64,000 nt of DNA from JAEXOD01 sp043805435. GTDB lineage: Bacteria > Bacteroidota > Ignavibacteria > Ignavibacteriales > Melioribacteraceae. A program made the position numbers and the translations under genes. A model generated the notes under the pieces. That model worked only from the letters and a program-made list of their open reading frames with translations, ran no database searches and was not told where the DNA came from. Below are positions 29,779-39,441 of this stretch, one piece after another. The stretch is taken from NCBI GenBank assembly GCA_043805435.1, contig JAZDHY010000022.1, positions 176,447 through 240,446 on the forward strand, in the 5' to 3' direction. Position 1 is the stretch's first letter. Every line of letters starts with the position of its first letter.

Positions 29779-30439
29779 TACTGATAATTTTAAGGCTAAA
29801 GCTAAAAAACAAAAACCCCTATCTTTACGAAAACATATTTATTTGTTCTGCGAAGGTGAAGTTAGCGAAAAATTATATTTTGAAGTCTTTAGTACATTCG
29901 TAAAATCATTAAATATTGAAATTGTTGAAAAAGGTGCAGAATGTACTTTTTTAAAGAAAAAAGCCATTGAGTATTATAAAAAAAATATTGAAAGAAATAA
30001 ACTTATTGTAAATAATTACGAAATTTGGTTAATATTTGACAAAGACGATAACCCGCACGCAAATTTTGACAATGTAATTAAATTTTGCAATAATGGTGAC
30101 AATAAATATAATATGAACGCCGCATGGTCAAATCCTTGTTTTGAGTTATGGTTATATTTACATTTTAAGTTTAATGACTGTGCGAATGAACGTATATATT
30201 ACAGCAATAACCTTAGTGTGGAATTTTCTAAATTATTAAATACCCCATACGTTTATGAAAAAGGCGACACAAATGTTTTTAATTTACTGGTAAAAGAAAA
30301 ACGCTACCTTTATGCATTTAATAACATTAAAAAACTTTGCAAAAATCACAAACAATCAATTACCCAAAATAAATTCCACAAATGTGACCCTTATACCAAT
30401 GTTCACAAACTTGTTGAGTTGTTGGATGGGAATAGGTAA
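29765..30439 (+). CDS. rloB: RloB-like TOPRIM protein
   Basis: 224 residues, typical of RloB (PF13707). The TOPRIM acidic motif is FCEGEVSEKLYF (E30 in FCEG), followed by WLIFDKDD (D92, D94, D95) and the family motif SNPCFELWLYLHF at 122-134. The N-terminus is lysine-rich. It is the partner of the preceding ATPase, whose gene it overlaps. RloB proteins are expected to be metal-dependent nucleases, acting on tRNA or DNA in abortive infection; which substrate applies here cannot be read from the sequence. Confidence 0.85.
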   Translation: MTKNNTDNFKAKAKKQKPLSLRKHIYLFCEGEVSEKLYFEVFSTFVKSLNIEIVEKGAECTFLKKKAIEYYKKNIERNKLIVNNYEIWLIFDKDDNPHANFDNVIKFCNNGDNKYNMNAAWSNPCFELWLYLHFKFNDCANERIYYSNNLSVEFSKLLNTPYVYEKGDTNVFNLLVKEKRYLYAFNNIKKLCKNHKQSITQNKFHKCDPYTNVHKLVELLDGNR

Positions 30440-30496
30440 AAAATAAGGTAGCAAATTCCTAATACTTATAGTTTTTAAATTTTAGCAATTTATTTA

Positions 30497-31798
30497 TTAT
30501 TCTCTATTATCAATAAATTTTTCGAACACCTTTATTATTTCTTCTTGCAAAAGACTAACCATATTTTTTTTGCCATTCACATTATCAGGTATTGAGATGA
30601 AAATAAGACTACACTCTTTATCCATTTTATCAACAATTATAGGGTCGTAGTATTTCCCCAACACTTGACTTGTATTAATACATGGATAAACCATTGCTAC
30701 TTTGTTAGCATTAAAAAATACATGATAAACATACATCTGCCTTAAGTCATCAGGTGAAGGGTTATTTCCATTTAGATTTTTCCACTTTGTATCAATTACA
30801 AAACAATTTGATTTACCGTTAATTATAACTATATCTGGCTTAATACACGATTTATTACCACTATCTGGCTTCCAAAATTTCTTTTCGCATTGAGCTGTTA
30901 TTGAAAAATTTTTATGCTTACTTTTTTTAAGACAAACAAAAACATATTTTTCCCATAATTTATTCATATCAAACATTAAGGCAAGAATATCATTTTTACC
31001 ACCACAAAGATCCGGATGATATTTCAGTAATAATAATTTTGCAATATCAATAGCCTTTTTATAAATTTGCGTTTTTCTATTAAAAACTAATTTTTCGAAA
31101 ACACTGTCACTTATTTTTATATCTGGCATGTCGGGAAAATTTAGAAGCAGAGCCCCTACGCGGCTATTTAAAGCATTATTTGTATTTATTAATTTCAGTA
31201 AAGTTATTGCTTTATAAATAATTAAATGAAGCTGATGTACAAAATCATAAATAGTATGCTTAACATAAAATTTTTCTGGATGTATCAGATTTTGTTGAAT
31301 TTGTTTCCCAAAGTTCAAATTACCTTTAAGTACGTGAATATTCCCATCCTTTTTTCTATATTTTTTGACTAATCCATTATGAATAAGATATTCCACTTCT
31401 GTTATAAATATTTCAAAATAAAGATCTAAAATATTGTTTGGTCTTATTTTAAGATGACTTTGGCTGGTTGCTCTAACTTCAAATGAAGCAATAGAACGTA
31501 ACATTCCGATTAGAATTTCACGCCACTTAACTACGTTATGATTTTGATCATTATATTTATCAATTTTAGGCAACACTTCAATTAAAATATTTCCGACTTG
31601 GATAACACCTACAAATTCGTTGAAACGAACACCATTGTTAATTAATGAAAAATAAGGAACACCTTTTTCACCATAAAAACTCCTTAAGGCCCTAAGTTTA
31701 TTTTCATCAAACTTAGTACCATTTATTTCTTGGTTAAGTTTAATTGACTCATGTTCAAAAACTGTAATGTGGTGTCTTATTTTATTCAATTTGATCAT
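30497..31798 (-). CDS. mcrC: McrC nuclease subunit of a McrBC type IV restriction system
   Basis: 433 residues, within the normal McrC range. The N-terminal half carries the McrC-typical GVIQVGNILIEVLPKI block (65-80) and the helical linker LWEKYVF (281-287). The PD-(D/E)xK catalytic site is visible as PDIVI at 321-325 and DTKWK at 336-340. McrC supplies the endonuclease and stimulates GTP hydrolysis by McrB, cutting DNA with modified cytosines between recognition sites. It overlaps the 3' end of mcrB by 17 nt. It converges with rloB, leaving only 57 nt between them with no clear terminator. Confidence 0.9.
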   Translation of the reverse strand: MIKLNKIRHHITVFEHESIKLNQEINGTKFDENKLRALRSFYGEKGVPYFSLINNGVRFNEFVGVIQVGNILIEVLPKIDKYNDQNHNVVKWREILIGMLRSIASFEVRATSQSHLKIRPNNILDLYFEIFITEVEYLIHNGLVKKYRKKDGNIHVLKGNLNFGKQIQQNLIHPEKFYVKHTIYDFVHQLHLIIYKAITLLKLINTNNALNSRVGALLLNFPDMPDIKISDSVFEKLVFNRKTQIYKKAIDIAKLLLLKYHPDLCGGKNDILALMFDMNKLWEKYVFVCLKKSKHKNFSITAQCEKKFWKPDSGNKSCIKPDIVIINGKSNCFVIDTKWKNLNGNNPSPDDLRQMYVYHVFFNANKVAMVYPCINTSQVLGKYYDPIIVDKMDKECSLIFISIPDNVNGKKNMVSLLQEEIIKVFEKFIDNRE

Positions 31799-33824
31799 TC
31801 ATTAATAATTTCACGGCTTTTTCAAAAGTCAATTCAGTTGTTTTATTGTTTATTTTACAAGATATAGAACTATTCATTCTATAATCAATAATTTCATAAA
31901 TAATCCTTTCATCAAAATCACTTTTGTTGTCATATTCAAAATCCGCGAATAATTCCAAATTATTTTCCAATTCTTTTTTCTTAATAAATCCATTGCCTAA
32001 AACCAAACCAATTTTTCCAAAGTCACCAAAAAAATACTCTTGTAATAATGGAATAATTTTCTTATAAAATGCATTTGACAGATGAATATTTATGTTTTTA
32101 TCTTCGTTAAATATAAAATACGAATGACCAATAATATGATCTTTATCCAATAGTTTTTCTATCCTATTATTAATTGTTTCAAGTATTTCTGATAAGCTAT
32201 ATTCCTCGAAATTATGTTTTTTTATCAAACTATAATCAGGCAACATTTCTACAAAGTCAAATCTTCTCCGTAATGCAGTATCAAGTGCTTCGACACTTCT
32301 ATCAGCAGTATTCATTGTACCAATTATATAAAGATTAGGTGGTACACCAAATTTTTCTTTACTATATGGTAAAATTGCTTCTAACGCTTCAGATTTACCT
32401 AAGCGTTTATCTTCTTCAATCAATGTAATTAATTCACCAAAAATTTGTGAAACATTACCCCGGTTAATTTCATCAATTATTAACACATATCTTTTTGTGT
32501 TTTGGTTTTCATAATTAAAAGTTTCTAATGTCGATATCAACTCTTTTTTATCTTCAAATAGTATAGGACGTTCTTCATCAGCCATAACAGTTGATTTTTT
32601 ATGAAGCATAATTGCATTTAAAACTGCCCAGTACGCTGTCGCATTACATCCCCCAATAATTTCTCTAAACTGATTATGTATGTTAATTAGATTTTCTATG
32701 TTTGGATAAGCTAAAAATAATTTGTTTAATCTATCTTTTGAAACAGTATACGTTCTATCACCTTTTACATGTTTAATTATGATATTTCCCAACTCGGAAA
32801 TTCCATCAATTAATACATTTCCATCCGTTTTGGTTGTTAATTTTATTTCTTCTTTTAGGAGAAGTTGTTCCTCTATTTGAGTTAAATAACTGTTGTACAA
32901 ATCTGAAAAATCTAAAAGTTGGTTAATTTTTGGGGAATTATTTAATTTTACCATTTCAAATAATGATTCAATACAAAGATTTTTAAATATTCCATCTTCG
33001 ATTTTATATATAACCGGAGCCCCTTCATTTTCGGGAACAATTGGTTTAATACCTTCAATAAAATCTTCATAACTCATGCTCTGATGAAAGGTAGTAAATA
33101 TAATCTGTCCTTCTTTTACCTTTTGATTATAAATAGATTTTATTTCTTTTCTATCCTTATTATTTAAATTTTCGCCAATAATTTCTAGAGCTTTATCTAT
33201 AGTTTTATATGTTTTACCTGTCCCGGGAGGACCATACAGTATTTGATTTAAGGGATAATCATTAATATTTTCATTCTTTGTACTAATGCTAACCATATTT
33301 TTATTTGTATAATTTATTTTTTGCAATTCCAAAATTTTAGATAATCTATCTGTAAATGATTTTTCAGAAATAAATATGCTCTCTAAGTTATTTTTTTTTA
33401 TTAACCGATCAATTTCTGGTTTCTGATTATCTAGAAATTTTTTTGCTTCCTTAAATGCATCACCATTTAAGTTCTTAAAATACTTTGTCTTGTTTTCATA
33501 TTGAAAATCACCTAAATAGTTTCTGATTTCTTCGTAAAGATATAGAATTTCTGGCTTATTCTCATCATTAAAAGCGTTCTCCAATTTGCATTTATATTCC
33601 CCTTTTTCAAACATAAACACTAATCCAAAACTTTGTGTCATATTTGAGCCACCACTTGCATCATACAAACCCACAAAAGCATATTCTTCTCTTCCTTGAA
33701 ACCAAAATCCATCGGTAAGCCTATTAGATCTATTTGATTTTCTAAGCCAATAATAAAATTTTGGATTTATTTTCCTATAATCTTCCAAAAATTCAAACAC
33801 TTTTTGATGTAATTCGTTTTGCAT
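31782..33824 (-). CDS. mcrB: McrB GTP-dependent AAA+ motor of McrBC
   Basis: 680 residues. The C-terminal AAA+ domain has Walker A YGPPGTGKT (197-205), Walker B VLIIDEINRGN (447-457), and the sensor/arginine region GTMNTADRSVEALDTALRRR (502-521), all McrB hallmarks. A long insertion (about 285-420) sits between the Walker motifs. The N-terminal 170 residues (with YWLRKSNRSN and DGFWFQGREEYAF) should be the DNA-recognition module but do not resemble the E. coli DUF3578 or other readers I know, so the target modification is unknown. It is transcribed with mcrC. Confidence 0.88.
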   Translation of the reverse strand: MQNELHQKVFEFLEDYRKINPKFYYWLRKSNRSNRLTDGFWFQGREEYAFVGLYDASGGSNMTQSFGLVFMFEKGEYKCKLENAFNDENKPEILYLYEEIRNYLGDFQYENKTKYFKNLNGDAFKEAKKFLDNQKPEIDRLIKKNNLESIFISEKSFTDRLSKILELQKINYTNKNMVSISTKNENINDYPLNQILYGPPGTGKTYKTIDKALEIIGENLNNKDRKEIKSIYNQKVKEGQIIFTTFHQSMSYEDFIEGIKPIVPENEGAPVIYKIEDGIFKNLCIESLFEMVKLNNSPKINQLLDFSDLYNSYLTQIEEQLLLKEEIKLTTKTDGNVLIDGISELGNIIIKHVKGDRTYTVSKDRLNKLFLAYPNIENLINIHNQFREIIGGCNATAYWAVLNAIMLHKKSTVMADEERPILFEDKKELISTLETFNYENQNTKRYVLIIDEINRGNVSQIFGELITLIEEDKRLGKSEALEAILPYSKEKFGVPPNLYIIGTMNTADRSVEALDTALRRRFDFVEMLPDYSLIKKHNFEEYSLSEILETINNRIEKLLDKDHIIGHSYFIFNEDKNINIHLSNAFYKKIIPLLQEYFFGDFGKIGLVLGNGFIKKKELENNLELFADFEYDNKSDFDERIIYEIIDYRMNSSISCKINNKTTELTFEKAVKLLMNDQIE

Positions 33825-33941
33825 ATTATTCTCTAATTATTTTTATTTCTTGTATGAGTTAATTTTATTAAATAATAACTATATAGAATTTAAGGAATTT
33901 TTAATTCGTAATTGACTTTCAATCGATACTAGATAACAGAT

Positions 33942-35033
33942 TCAAACAGGATAATATTTTTGTACTCCTTCAATATTAATGCTATCCTCAAAATTAAAAA
34001 TTATTCCGACGCTAAATTTTGCTCTTGTCAATGCAACATAAAATTTTGCTCTTGTTTCGGGTGCTAAAATAGTATTATTATCAATTATCCATTTACTTAT
34101 TTCGATTGTTGGAAGAAGAAGGACCCTGTCAAAAGTTAAGCCTTTAGATTCTCCAAAATTAATCCATCTATATTTTGGGCTGATAGTCTTGCTTGATTTT
34201 TTATATCTTAAAATGTTGGGCTTAAATTTATTTATATAACTTTCAATATCTTTTTCTCTAACCAAAAATACTCCATCATGTCCAGTCATTTCCAATTGCC
34301 CAGAAAAGCATTTTGCATATAATGGGAATATTTTATCTGCAAAATCACAAATCGATTGGGTACACCTATGTGAAACATTTAAAATATTTTCATCTATTTC
34401 TACACCCAAATTTTTACATTCATTTTTAATAAACTCTTTAATTAAGCCATTTGTATATTGACTATATTTTCTTTCATGATGTGTGAGATAAGTAACTTGC
34501 CTTGGATCACCCACTAATAACAAATTCAATATAGATTGAGACAAATATTTAATAATTTCCAAGTCATAACCTGCTAAATCTTGCACTTCATCTATATAAA
34601 AATTTGGATAAATCATCGCAATTCTATGAAAAACTAAACCATTAGATTTTTCATTACATTTGATTACAAATTTCGAAAGTTTATCGGAATAAATCCGATT
34701 TTGAGGATTAATATAATATTTTGCAATCTTATTTTCATTAACATATTGAGTGGATTGCCTATTAACCAACTCCAATCCATTAATTTCTTGATCATACAAA
34801 TAATTTTGATATGGTTTTACACCATGTTGAATTAAAAATGAAAACCAAGTTTGAATTGTAACATTTGCGGGAATACATTTATTTAATTTATAAAATTTAT
34901 TTCTTATTTCTATTTCATTCGCTTGTGTATAAGTTGTTATTAATACCTTCTTATCGATAGTATTTAATGCTTGGTTAATCAGATAGGTTGTTTTACCTGA
35001 ACCAGCAGCGGATATAATCAGTTTATTTCCCAT
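33942..35033 (-). CDS. gajB: GajB-like UvrD/PcrA-type helicase of Gabija, short form
   Basis: 363 residues. Motif I is SAAGSGKTT (8-16), then TTYTQANEIEI (motif Ia region), Walker B FYIDEVQDLAGYD, the Q/RxxxR region QVTYLTHHERKYSQYTNG, motif V SKGLTFDRVLLLP and motif VI YVALTRAKFSVGIIF. All superfamily-1 motifs are present, but the protein is about 130 residues shorter than the roughly 490-residue GajB of Bacillus, so accessory insertions are reduced. It starts 3 nt after gajA ends. In Gabija, GajB senses DNA ends or nucleotides and activates the GajA nuclease. Confidence 0.85.
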   Translation of the reverse strand: MGNKLIISAAGSGKTTYLINQALNTIDKKVLITTYTQANEIEIRNKFYKLNKCIPANVTIQTWFSFLIQHGVKPYQNYLYDQEINGLELVNRQSTQYVNENKIAKYYINPQNRIYSDKLSKFVIKCNEKSNGLVFHRIAMIYPNFYIDEVQDLAGYDLEIIKYLSQSILNLLLVGDPRQVTYLTHHERKYSQYTNGLIKEFIKNECKNLGVEIDENILNVSHRCTQSICDFADKIFPLYAKCFSGQLEMTGHDGVFLVREKDIESYINKFKPNILRYKKSSKTISPKYRWINFGESKGLTFDRVLLLPTIEISKWIIDNNTILAPETRAKFYVALTRAKFSVGIIFNFEDSINIEGVQKYYPV

Positions 35034-35036
35034 ACT

Positions 35037-36674
35037 TTATTTGATTGCATCTAAAATATATTTCGGATAATGAATATTTTCGGTTGTTTCAAATATTTTT
35101 AATGCACATTCTGTTTTATTATTTTTCATATAGTTGTTTAATGAATCTAAATCATCATAATCAGTTTTTAATATTTTATTAATTAATTCTAAACCATTAA
35201 CTTTTACTAATTTTGGTTCAAGTGTGTTATAATTAAAATTTTCTTCATTACCAATATCAATAGCATCATCAAAACAGATTTTTATAAAGTCATAATTATT
35301 TCCTTCATTTTCCAAATATTTATTATATTTAATTGTTATTCCTTTAATATTTCCATCATTATCTGTTACTACAATCACGGCTTTGTTTAATTTTTCTGCT
35401 ATTTCCAAAAAACGTAAAAATGAGGTCCCAACTGAAATAACATCTATTTCATCCTCAATTGGGAGTTTATTATTTTTGCAACGATATGCCTTTTGCACAA
35501 TCAATTCGTCAGATGGGCCTTCAACTAAAATTGCTTTTTTACACAAAATAAATCTTAAAGTATCATAACCAGCAATCTTTTCGAAAAAGTTTTTTGTTGT
35601 ATTTTCTAAATCGTTAAAGCGTATTGTCTTTTTATCATTTAATAATATGATATTATCAAGCCCTAATTTATTTGCTACAAAACTACTATGAGTCGTAACA
35701 ATTATTTGCTTATCTAAGCATTTTAATTTAATGTCAGATAACAATTGATTAAGTTTTGCATACGTTAAATGATTCTCTGGTTCTTCCATAAGAATTAGAT
35801 CTGCATTTTTAGCTTTCTTATTTTCCAAGGACAATTTTGTTTTTACAATAAACTGTTCTCCTTTCCCAATATTCTGAAAAGGTACTTCGTTTACATACGT
35901 AACCAACCCATTTTCCCAAGCATTTTTTGTTGATAAGTCAACAGATAATTCAACTTTACTTATTTGATTTGCGTTTTGATTGATTTCGCTTATTGTTGCA
36001 TTAATTTCTTTTATTGCCCTTTCTTCTGAAAAATTTTCTTTCATTTTACGATGAGCTTGTGAAACATTAATTTTTTGCTCTTCATTTAAAAAGTTTTTTA
36101 TTATATATGAGATGTAAACATCTGAACCATTTTGAAATCTATTGCTCGAAGAGTCTATTAAAGCTGATTTAATTTGAATGATTCTTGATGTTAAATTTTT
36201 ATCTGCAAAAGATTTCCAAGTTATTGTATAGTATTCAATAGGTAAGGATTTTACATTTTGGGGATATTTTACAAATTGTTCATAATCTTCTTTATAGCTT
36301 TCATCAAATTCAACAATAAATCGAAGCCCACAAGATTTTGATCTTTCAGAATTCCAACTACCCATTAACTCTGGAATAGATTCATCTTCTAAATAAATTT
36401 CGATTAAAATATTTGGTAATTGCTTAACCTCTTCAGAGTTTAATGAATCTAAATATTCCTTTATTGCTTCATTATTAAAGATATACTGTGTTAATTCATT
36501 TTTAATATATTTCCCATTCAATAAACCAGTTAAAGCAAGATGCATAGCTTCTAATAGTGTTGTTTTACCAGCTTCATTTTGACCTACAATGATATTAATG
36601 CCAGGCTTTAGACCTAGTTCAAATTCATTAAAACACTTGAAATTTTTAATCTTAATTTTTTTAATATTTGACAT
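35037..36674 (-). CDS. gajA: GajA OLD-family ATPase/TOPRIM endonuclease of Gabija
   Basis: 545 residues, close to the family length. N-terminal ATPase: IKIKNFKCFNEFELGLKPG opening, Walker A GQNEAGKT at 31-38, a LILMEEPENHL Walker B region and the TTHSSF switch. C-terminal TOPRIM: LVEGPSDELIV with E385, and VTDNDG with D438 and D440. RBS AGAGGAATTC directly precedes the ATG. Coupled with gajB it makes a complete Gabija anti-phage system: GajA is the nicking nuclease held inactive by nucleotides. All catalytic residues are present, so it looks functional. Confidence 0.9.
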   Translation of the reverse strand: MSNIKKIKIKNFKCFNEFELGLKPGINIIVGQNEAGKTTLLEAMHLALTGLLNGKYIKNELTQYIFNNEAIKEYLDSLNSEEVKQLPNILIEIYLEDESIPELMGSWNSERSKSCGLRFIVEFDESYKEDYEQFVKYPQNVKSLPIEYYTITWKSFADKNLTSRIIQIKSALIDSSSNRFQNGSDVYISYIIKNFLNEEQKINVSQAHRKMKENFSEERAIKEINATISEINQNANQISKVELSVDLSTKNAWENGLVTYVNEVPFQNIGKGEQFIVKTKLSLENKKAKNADLILMEEPENHLTYAKLNQLLSDIKLKCLDKQIIVTTHSSFVANKLGLDNIILLNDKKTIRFNDLENTTKNFFEKIAGYDTLRFILCKKAILVEGPSDELIVQKAYRCKNNKLPIEDEIDVISVGTSFLRFLEIAEKLNKAVIVVTDNDGNIKGITIKYNKYLENEGNNYDFIKICFDDAIDIGNEENFNYNTLEPKLVKVNGLELINKILKTDYDDLDSLNNYMKNNKTECALKIFETTENIHYPKYILDAIK

Positions 36675-37121
36675 GAATTCCTCTTACCTTGAACGCCTTA
36701 TTTGTAAACTTAAAGAACTACCCTTGTTTTTAATACTTTATTATAACTCTTTTTTAATAACTTAATAACAGATAAGTCGTAAATTATAATCATTTTTTCA
36801 AAAAACCAAAATTTCCTCAATTATATTTTATTAAAATACAAAGATTATTACTAAAAGAAAATTTTTTTTTGAATTTATATTTGTAATTAGCCCCATATGT
36901 TAAATATTTACTTATTGCCCCTATTATTTTATTGTAAAATAAATATTATTTTATGGCATAATATATCTTTTAATAAAACACCCAACTTCCTCCCAGACTC
37001 CCCCTACCCAAAGTTTTGTTTTTTCTCTTTAATCAACAAAAAAGACATCCACAAGGCTGCCTTTTTGAAATTTACTCTATCTAAACCAAATAATAAAAAT
37101 AATTCTAAAGTTATTATAGTA
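36675..37121. other. Intergenic region, no confident gene
   Basis: About 450 nt upstream of gajA, very AT-rich, running to the decayed T9SS tail. A 78-codon plus-strand frame (36,897-37,133) has biased, low-complexity composition and no ribosome site, so it is not called. The promoter of the Gabija operon must lie in the first 150 nt or so, but I cannot single it out. Confidence 0.4.
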
Positions 37122-37277
37122 TTACCTCAATAAAATCATCTTTTTAATTTGGGAATAATTACCGCTAGTTATTTTATAAAAATAAATTCCGCTGCTAAAA
37201 TTGGCGGCATTAAAAGTAACATTATGTTTACCTGCCTGCCTTAGTTTAACAGTATTGCGCTTCCACACTAAAGCCAT
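37122..37277 (-). pseudogene. Remnant of a T9SS-exported protein: C-terminal sorting tail only
   Basis: On the minus strand a 51-codon frame ends with TAA at 37,124-37,122. It reads VKLRQAGKHNVTFNAAN, FSSGIYFYKITSGNYSQ, then IKKMILLR. This is the last third of a T9SS type A sorting domain, matching the intact tail of the CotH protein at 40,407-43,409 (NNFSSGMYVYSI...KMILIK). No upstream part of such a protein is found in frame, so this is a leftover of a deleted cargo gene. Confidence 0.75.
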
Positions 37278-37467
37278 TATATATTTTTACCTGTATTTTA
37301 CATCTTTAATATATTTTCATTTTTGACTAAATTATTTTCAAACATTTACGATAATATAAAAGATGATAACATCTTTATAGCTTAAAAGAAATAGATGAAA
37401 GCCGATACACTCAAAAAAAACAGTGTGCTTTCAAATTGCCAAACAATTATTAAATTTACGGGAAATT

Positions 37468-38805
37468 ATGATATTTAAGAATAGTAGATTTTTTAATTTA
37501 TTTATATTAATGATATTTTTAGGTTTAATTATATCATGCGATAAATCTAATCCGGTTACATCAAAAGATCAAGAGATAAATCCTTTTTCAAACAATACAA
37601 ATGAAAGAAATATGATTGTTCTTATTAGTGATTTTCATCTTGGTGCAGACTTAACATATTCGGAATGCAATAAAAATCTAGGAGCACTTGAAAAACTGTT
37701 AAATATGGTAAAAGAAGCTAAAAATGTTAAAGAGCTTGTTATTGCGGGCGACCTATTGGACGAATGGTTTGTTCCGGCATCGGTAAACACTTATCAAGGA
37801 AAAGATCAAAGTGATTTTGTTTTACGTATTGCTTTAGCTAATAAAGGTGTTATTGATGCCTTTAATAGAATAATACAAGCAGGCGAAATTAAAGTAACCT
37901 ACGTTCCGGGGAATCATGATTTGACTATAACCAATGAAAATATTGAGTTAATTTTCCCCGGAATACATCAAGCACGCGATAACCAGCAAGGTTTGGGCAC
38001 TTACTCCCCCGCCGATTTACCCATATTAGCCGTAGAACACGGACATCGTTATAATTTTTTTTGTGCCCCGGATCCAATTTCAAATAAGGATATTGCTCCC
38101 GGTTCAATTATGCCTCCGGGATATTTTTTTACAAGAATAGCCGTTCAACACGTAATTCAACATTGCACAACTGCCGGGGATATATTACCGGTTGTTACAT
38201 CTAATACCAGCGGCGGCGAAAGCCAATATTTAGCATATTTTTATTGGAGTTCATGGAAAAGTTTAATTTCAACTTACCCTGTTGAAAATAAATTTAATGA
38301 AAAAATGATAATTACAAATATTGATGGATTTACTGAAAATTATTCAATAAATGATTTCCTTCCTTATCAATTAACGGCCGGCGGCACTATTGATATGAAT
38401 TTATTTAAAGGCATTCAAGATACATGGAAGGAAAGACAAATATTAAACAAAGTGGGTGTCGAAATACCAACGGCACAAGCTATGACAAAAGCAGCTTCTA
38501 ATTATGAAACTGATAACCAGGCAGTAATACAATATTTTATGAATCCTTTTAACCCTAAAAGGATTGTTGTATTTGGTCATACCCACGTTGCAAGAATTGA
38601 TGCTTACGAAAATTATAAAGGACAAAAATCAATTTATGCAAATACCGGAACTTGGATTGATCATAACCTGCAAGGCCCTTCAATGATGAATTTTGTTGTA
38701 ATAACCCCGCAAAATTCCAATTTATCTTCTCAAACCCATGTTAAACTATATAATTTTATTGGCCAAGTTGTAACTAAAATGGCTGAAGATTCTTTACGCT
38801 ATTAA
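37468..38805 (+). CDS. Lipoprotein metallophosphoesterase
   Basis: 445 residues from the ATG at 37,468. This start is preferred over one 45 nt upstream because it gives a clean lipoprotein signal (FLGLIISC, Cys24 lipidated, followed by DKSN). The calcineurin-like metal-binding motifs are all present: SDFHLG (D55, H57), AGDLLDEWF (D95), PGNHD (N149, H150), EHGHRY, and FGHTH (H371, H373). The order and the DxH start resemble UDP-2,3-diacylglucosamine hydrolases (LpxH-like) and related phosphoesterases, but the protein is larger and exported. It should act in the periplasm or outer membrane on an unknown phosphoester. It stands alone, with no operon partner. Confidence 0.8.
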   Translation: MIFKNSRFFNLFILMIFLGLIISCDKSNPVTSKDQEINPFSNNTNERNMIVLISDFHLGADLTYSECNKNLGALEKLLNMVKEAKNVKELVIAGDLLDEWFVPASVNTYQGKDQSDFVLRIALANKGVIDAFNRIIQAGEIKVTYVPGNHDLTITNENIELIFPGIHQARDNQQGLGTYSPADLPILAVEHGHRYNFFCAPDPISNKDIAPGSIMPPGYFFTRIAVQHVIQHCTTAGDILPVVTSNTSGGESQYLAYFYWSSWKSLISTYPVENKFNEKMIITNIDGFTENYSINDFLPYQLTAGGTIDMNLFKGIQDTWKERQILNKVGVEIPTAQAMTKAASNYETDNQAVIQYFMNPFNPKRIVVFGHTHVARIDAYENYKGQKSIYANTGTWIDHNLQGPSMMNFVVITPQNSNLSSQTHVKLYNFIGQVVTKMAEDSLRY

Positions 38806-39099
38806 CTAACATTTTAGAATAAGATAGTTTTATATTTACAAACCCAAAAAATAAGTAAGATACTGCGTGCGGGTCAATTAATATTTTAAGTATATTTACC
38901 ATTTACACAAAAATATTGATAGTCTCAAAATAATGGATATACTGTTGCCTTCAAATTAGCTTATACAAAACATACATCAAGTTAGGTAGTATATTTATGT
39001 TTATATTTAGCCGAAAAGATGACCGGACTGTGTTATAATTGGGGATTTTATGAAAAGTCGTAAAATAATATCCTTATAAGTTGAACACGTCCGTAGTTT

Positions 39100-39229
39100 T
39101 GTTTTGTGGTGGTTACAAACTTTGCACGGCGCGTCTGTGCTTCCGAGTAATAAATACACGCTAACGCCCTATATAATAATATGTTATGTAGTATCATACA
39201 ATCCCGTAGGGATGAAATTATTATAGCAG
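39100..39229 (+). repeat. Dispersed intergenic repeat, copy A (truncated)
   Basis: Shares with the copies at 45,970-46,200 and 49,458-49,690 the modules ggttacaaa..ttgcacggc, tgtgcttc, aatatgttat, and the near-palindromic aatcccgtagggatga followed by attatagca. The right-hand module (accccatcggggtgaca) is missing; a MITE-like element begins 15 nt later. Confidence 0.7.
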
Positions 39230-39244
39230 AAAAATAGGTGCAAA

Positions 39245-39441
39245 GAGGCTGTCTCAAAAGTAGTAAATCAAGGCTTTAACCCAAAAATTTTAATTATTCT
39301 ATCCCCAATATAAATGTCTGATGTATTTACAAAACTAACATATAGTAAAGCAATTTCGCTTTATATTCCCCCTCTATTTTTAAGAGAGGGGGTCAGGGGG
39401 TGAGTTCCAATATGCAATATTTTGTCTTTTGAGACAGCCTC
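39245..39441. mobile_element. MITE-like element with 16-bp terminal inverted repeats
   Basis: GAGGCTGTCTCAAAAG (39,245-39,260) is perfectly inverted as CTTTTGAGACAGCCTC (39,426-39,441), defining a 197-bp element without a coding frame. Inside is a strong hairpin, ccccctct...agaggggg (about 39,370-39,395). The end sequence is of the kind seen on insertion sequences in Bacteroidota, so this is probably a non-autonomous derivative. No clear target-site duplication was found. Confidence 0.65.

Noticed and set aside
36897..37133. 78-codon plus-strand frame
   Set aside because: Low-complexity Asn/Lys/Phe-rich translation, no ribosome site, and it overlaps the T9SS tail remnant on the other strand.
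39048..39257. 69-codon minus-strand frame
   Set aside because: Spans repeat copy A and the left end of the MITE-like element.
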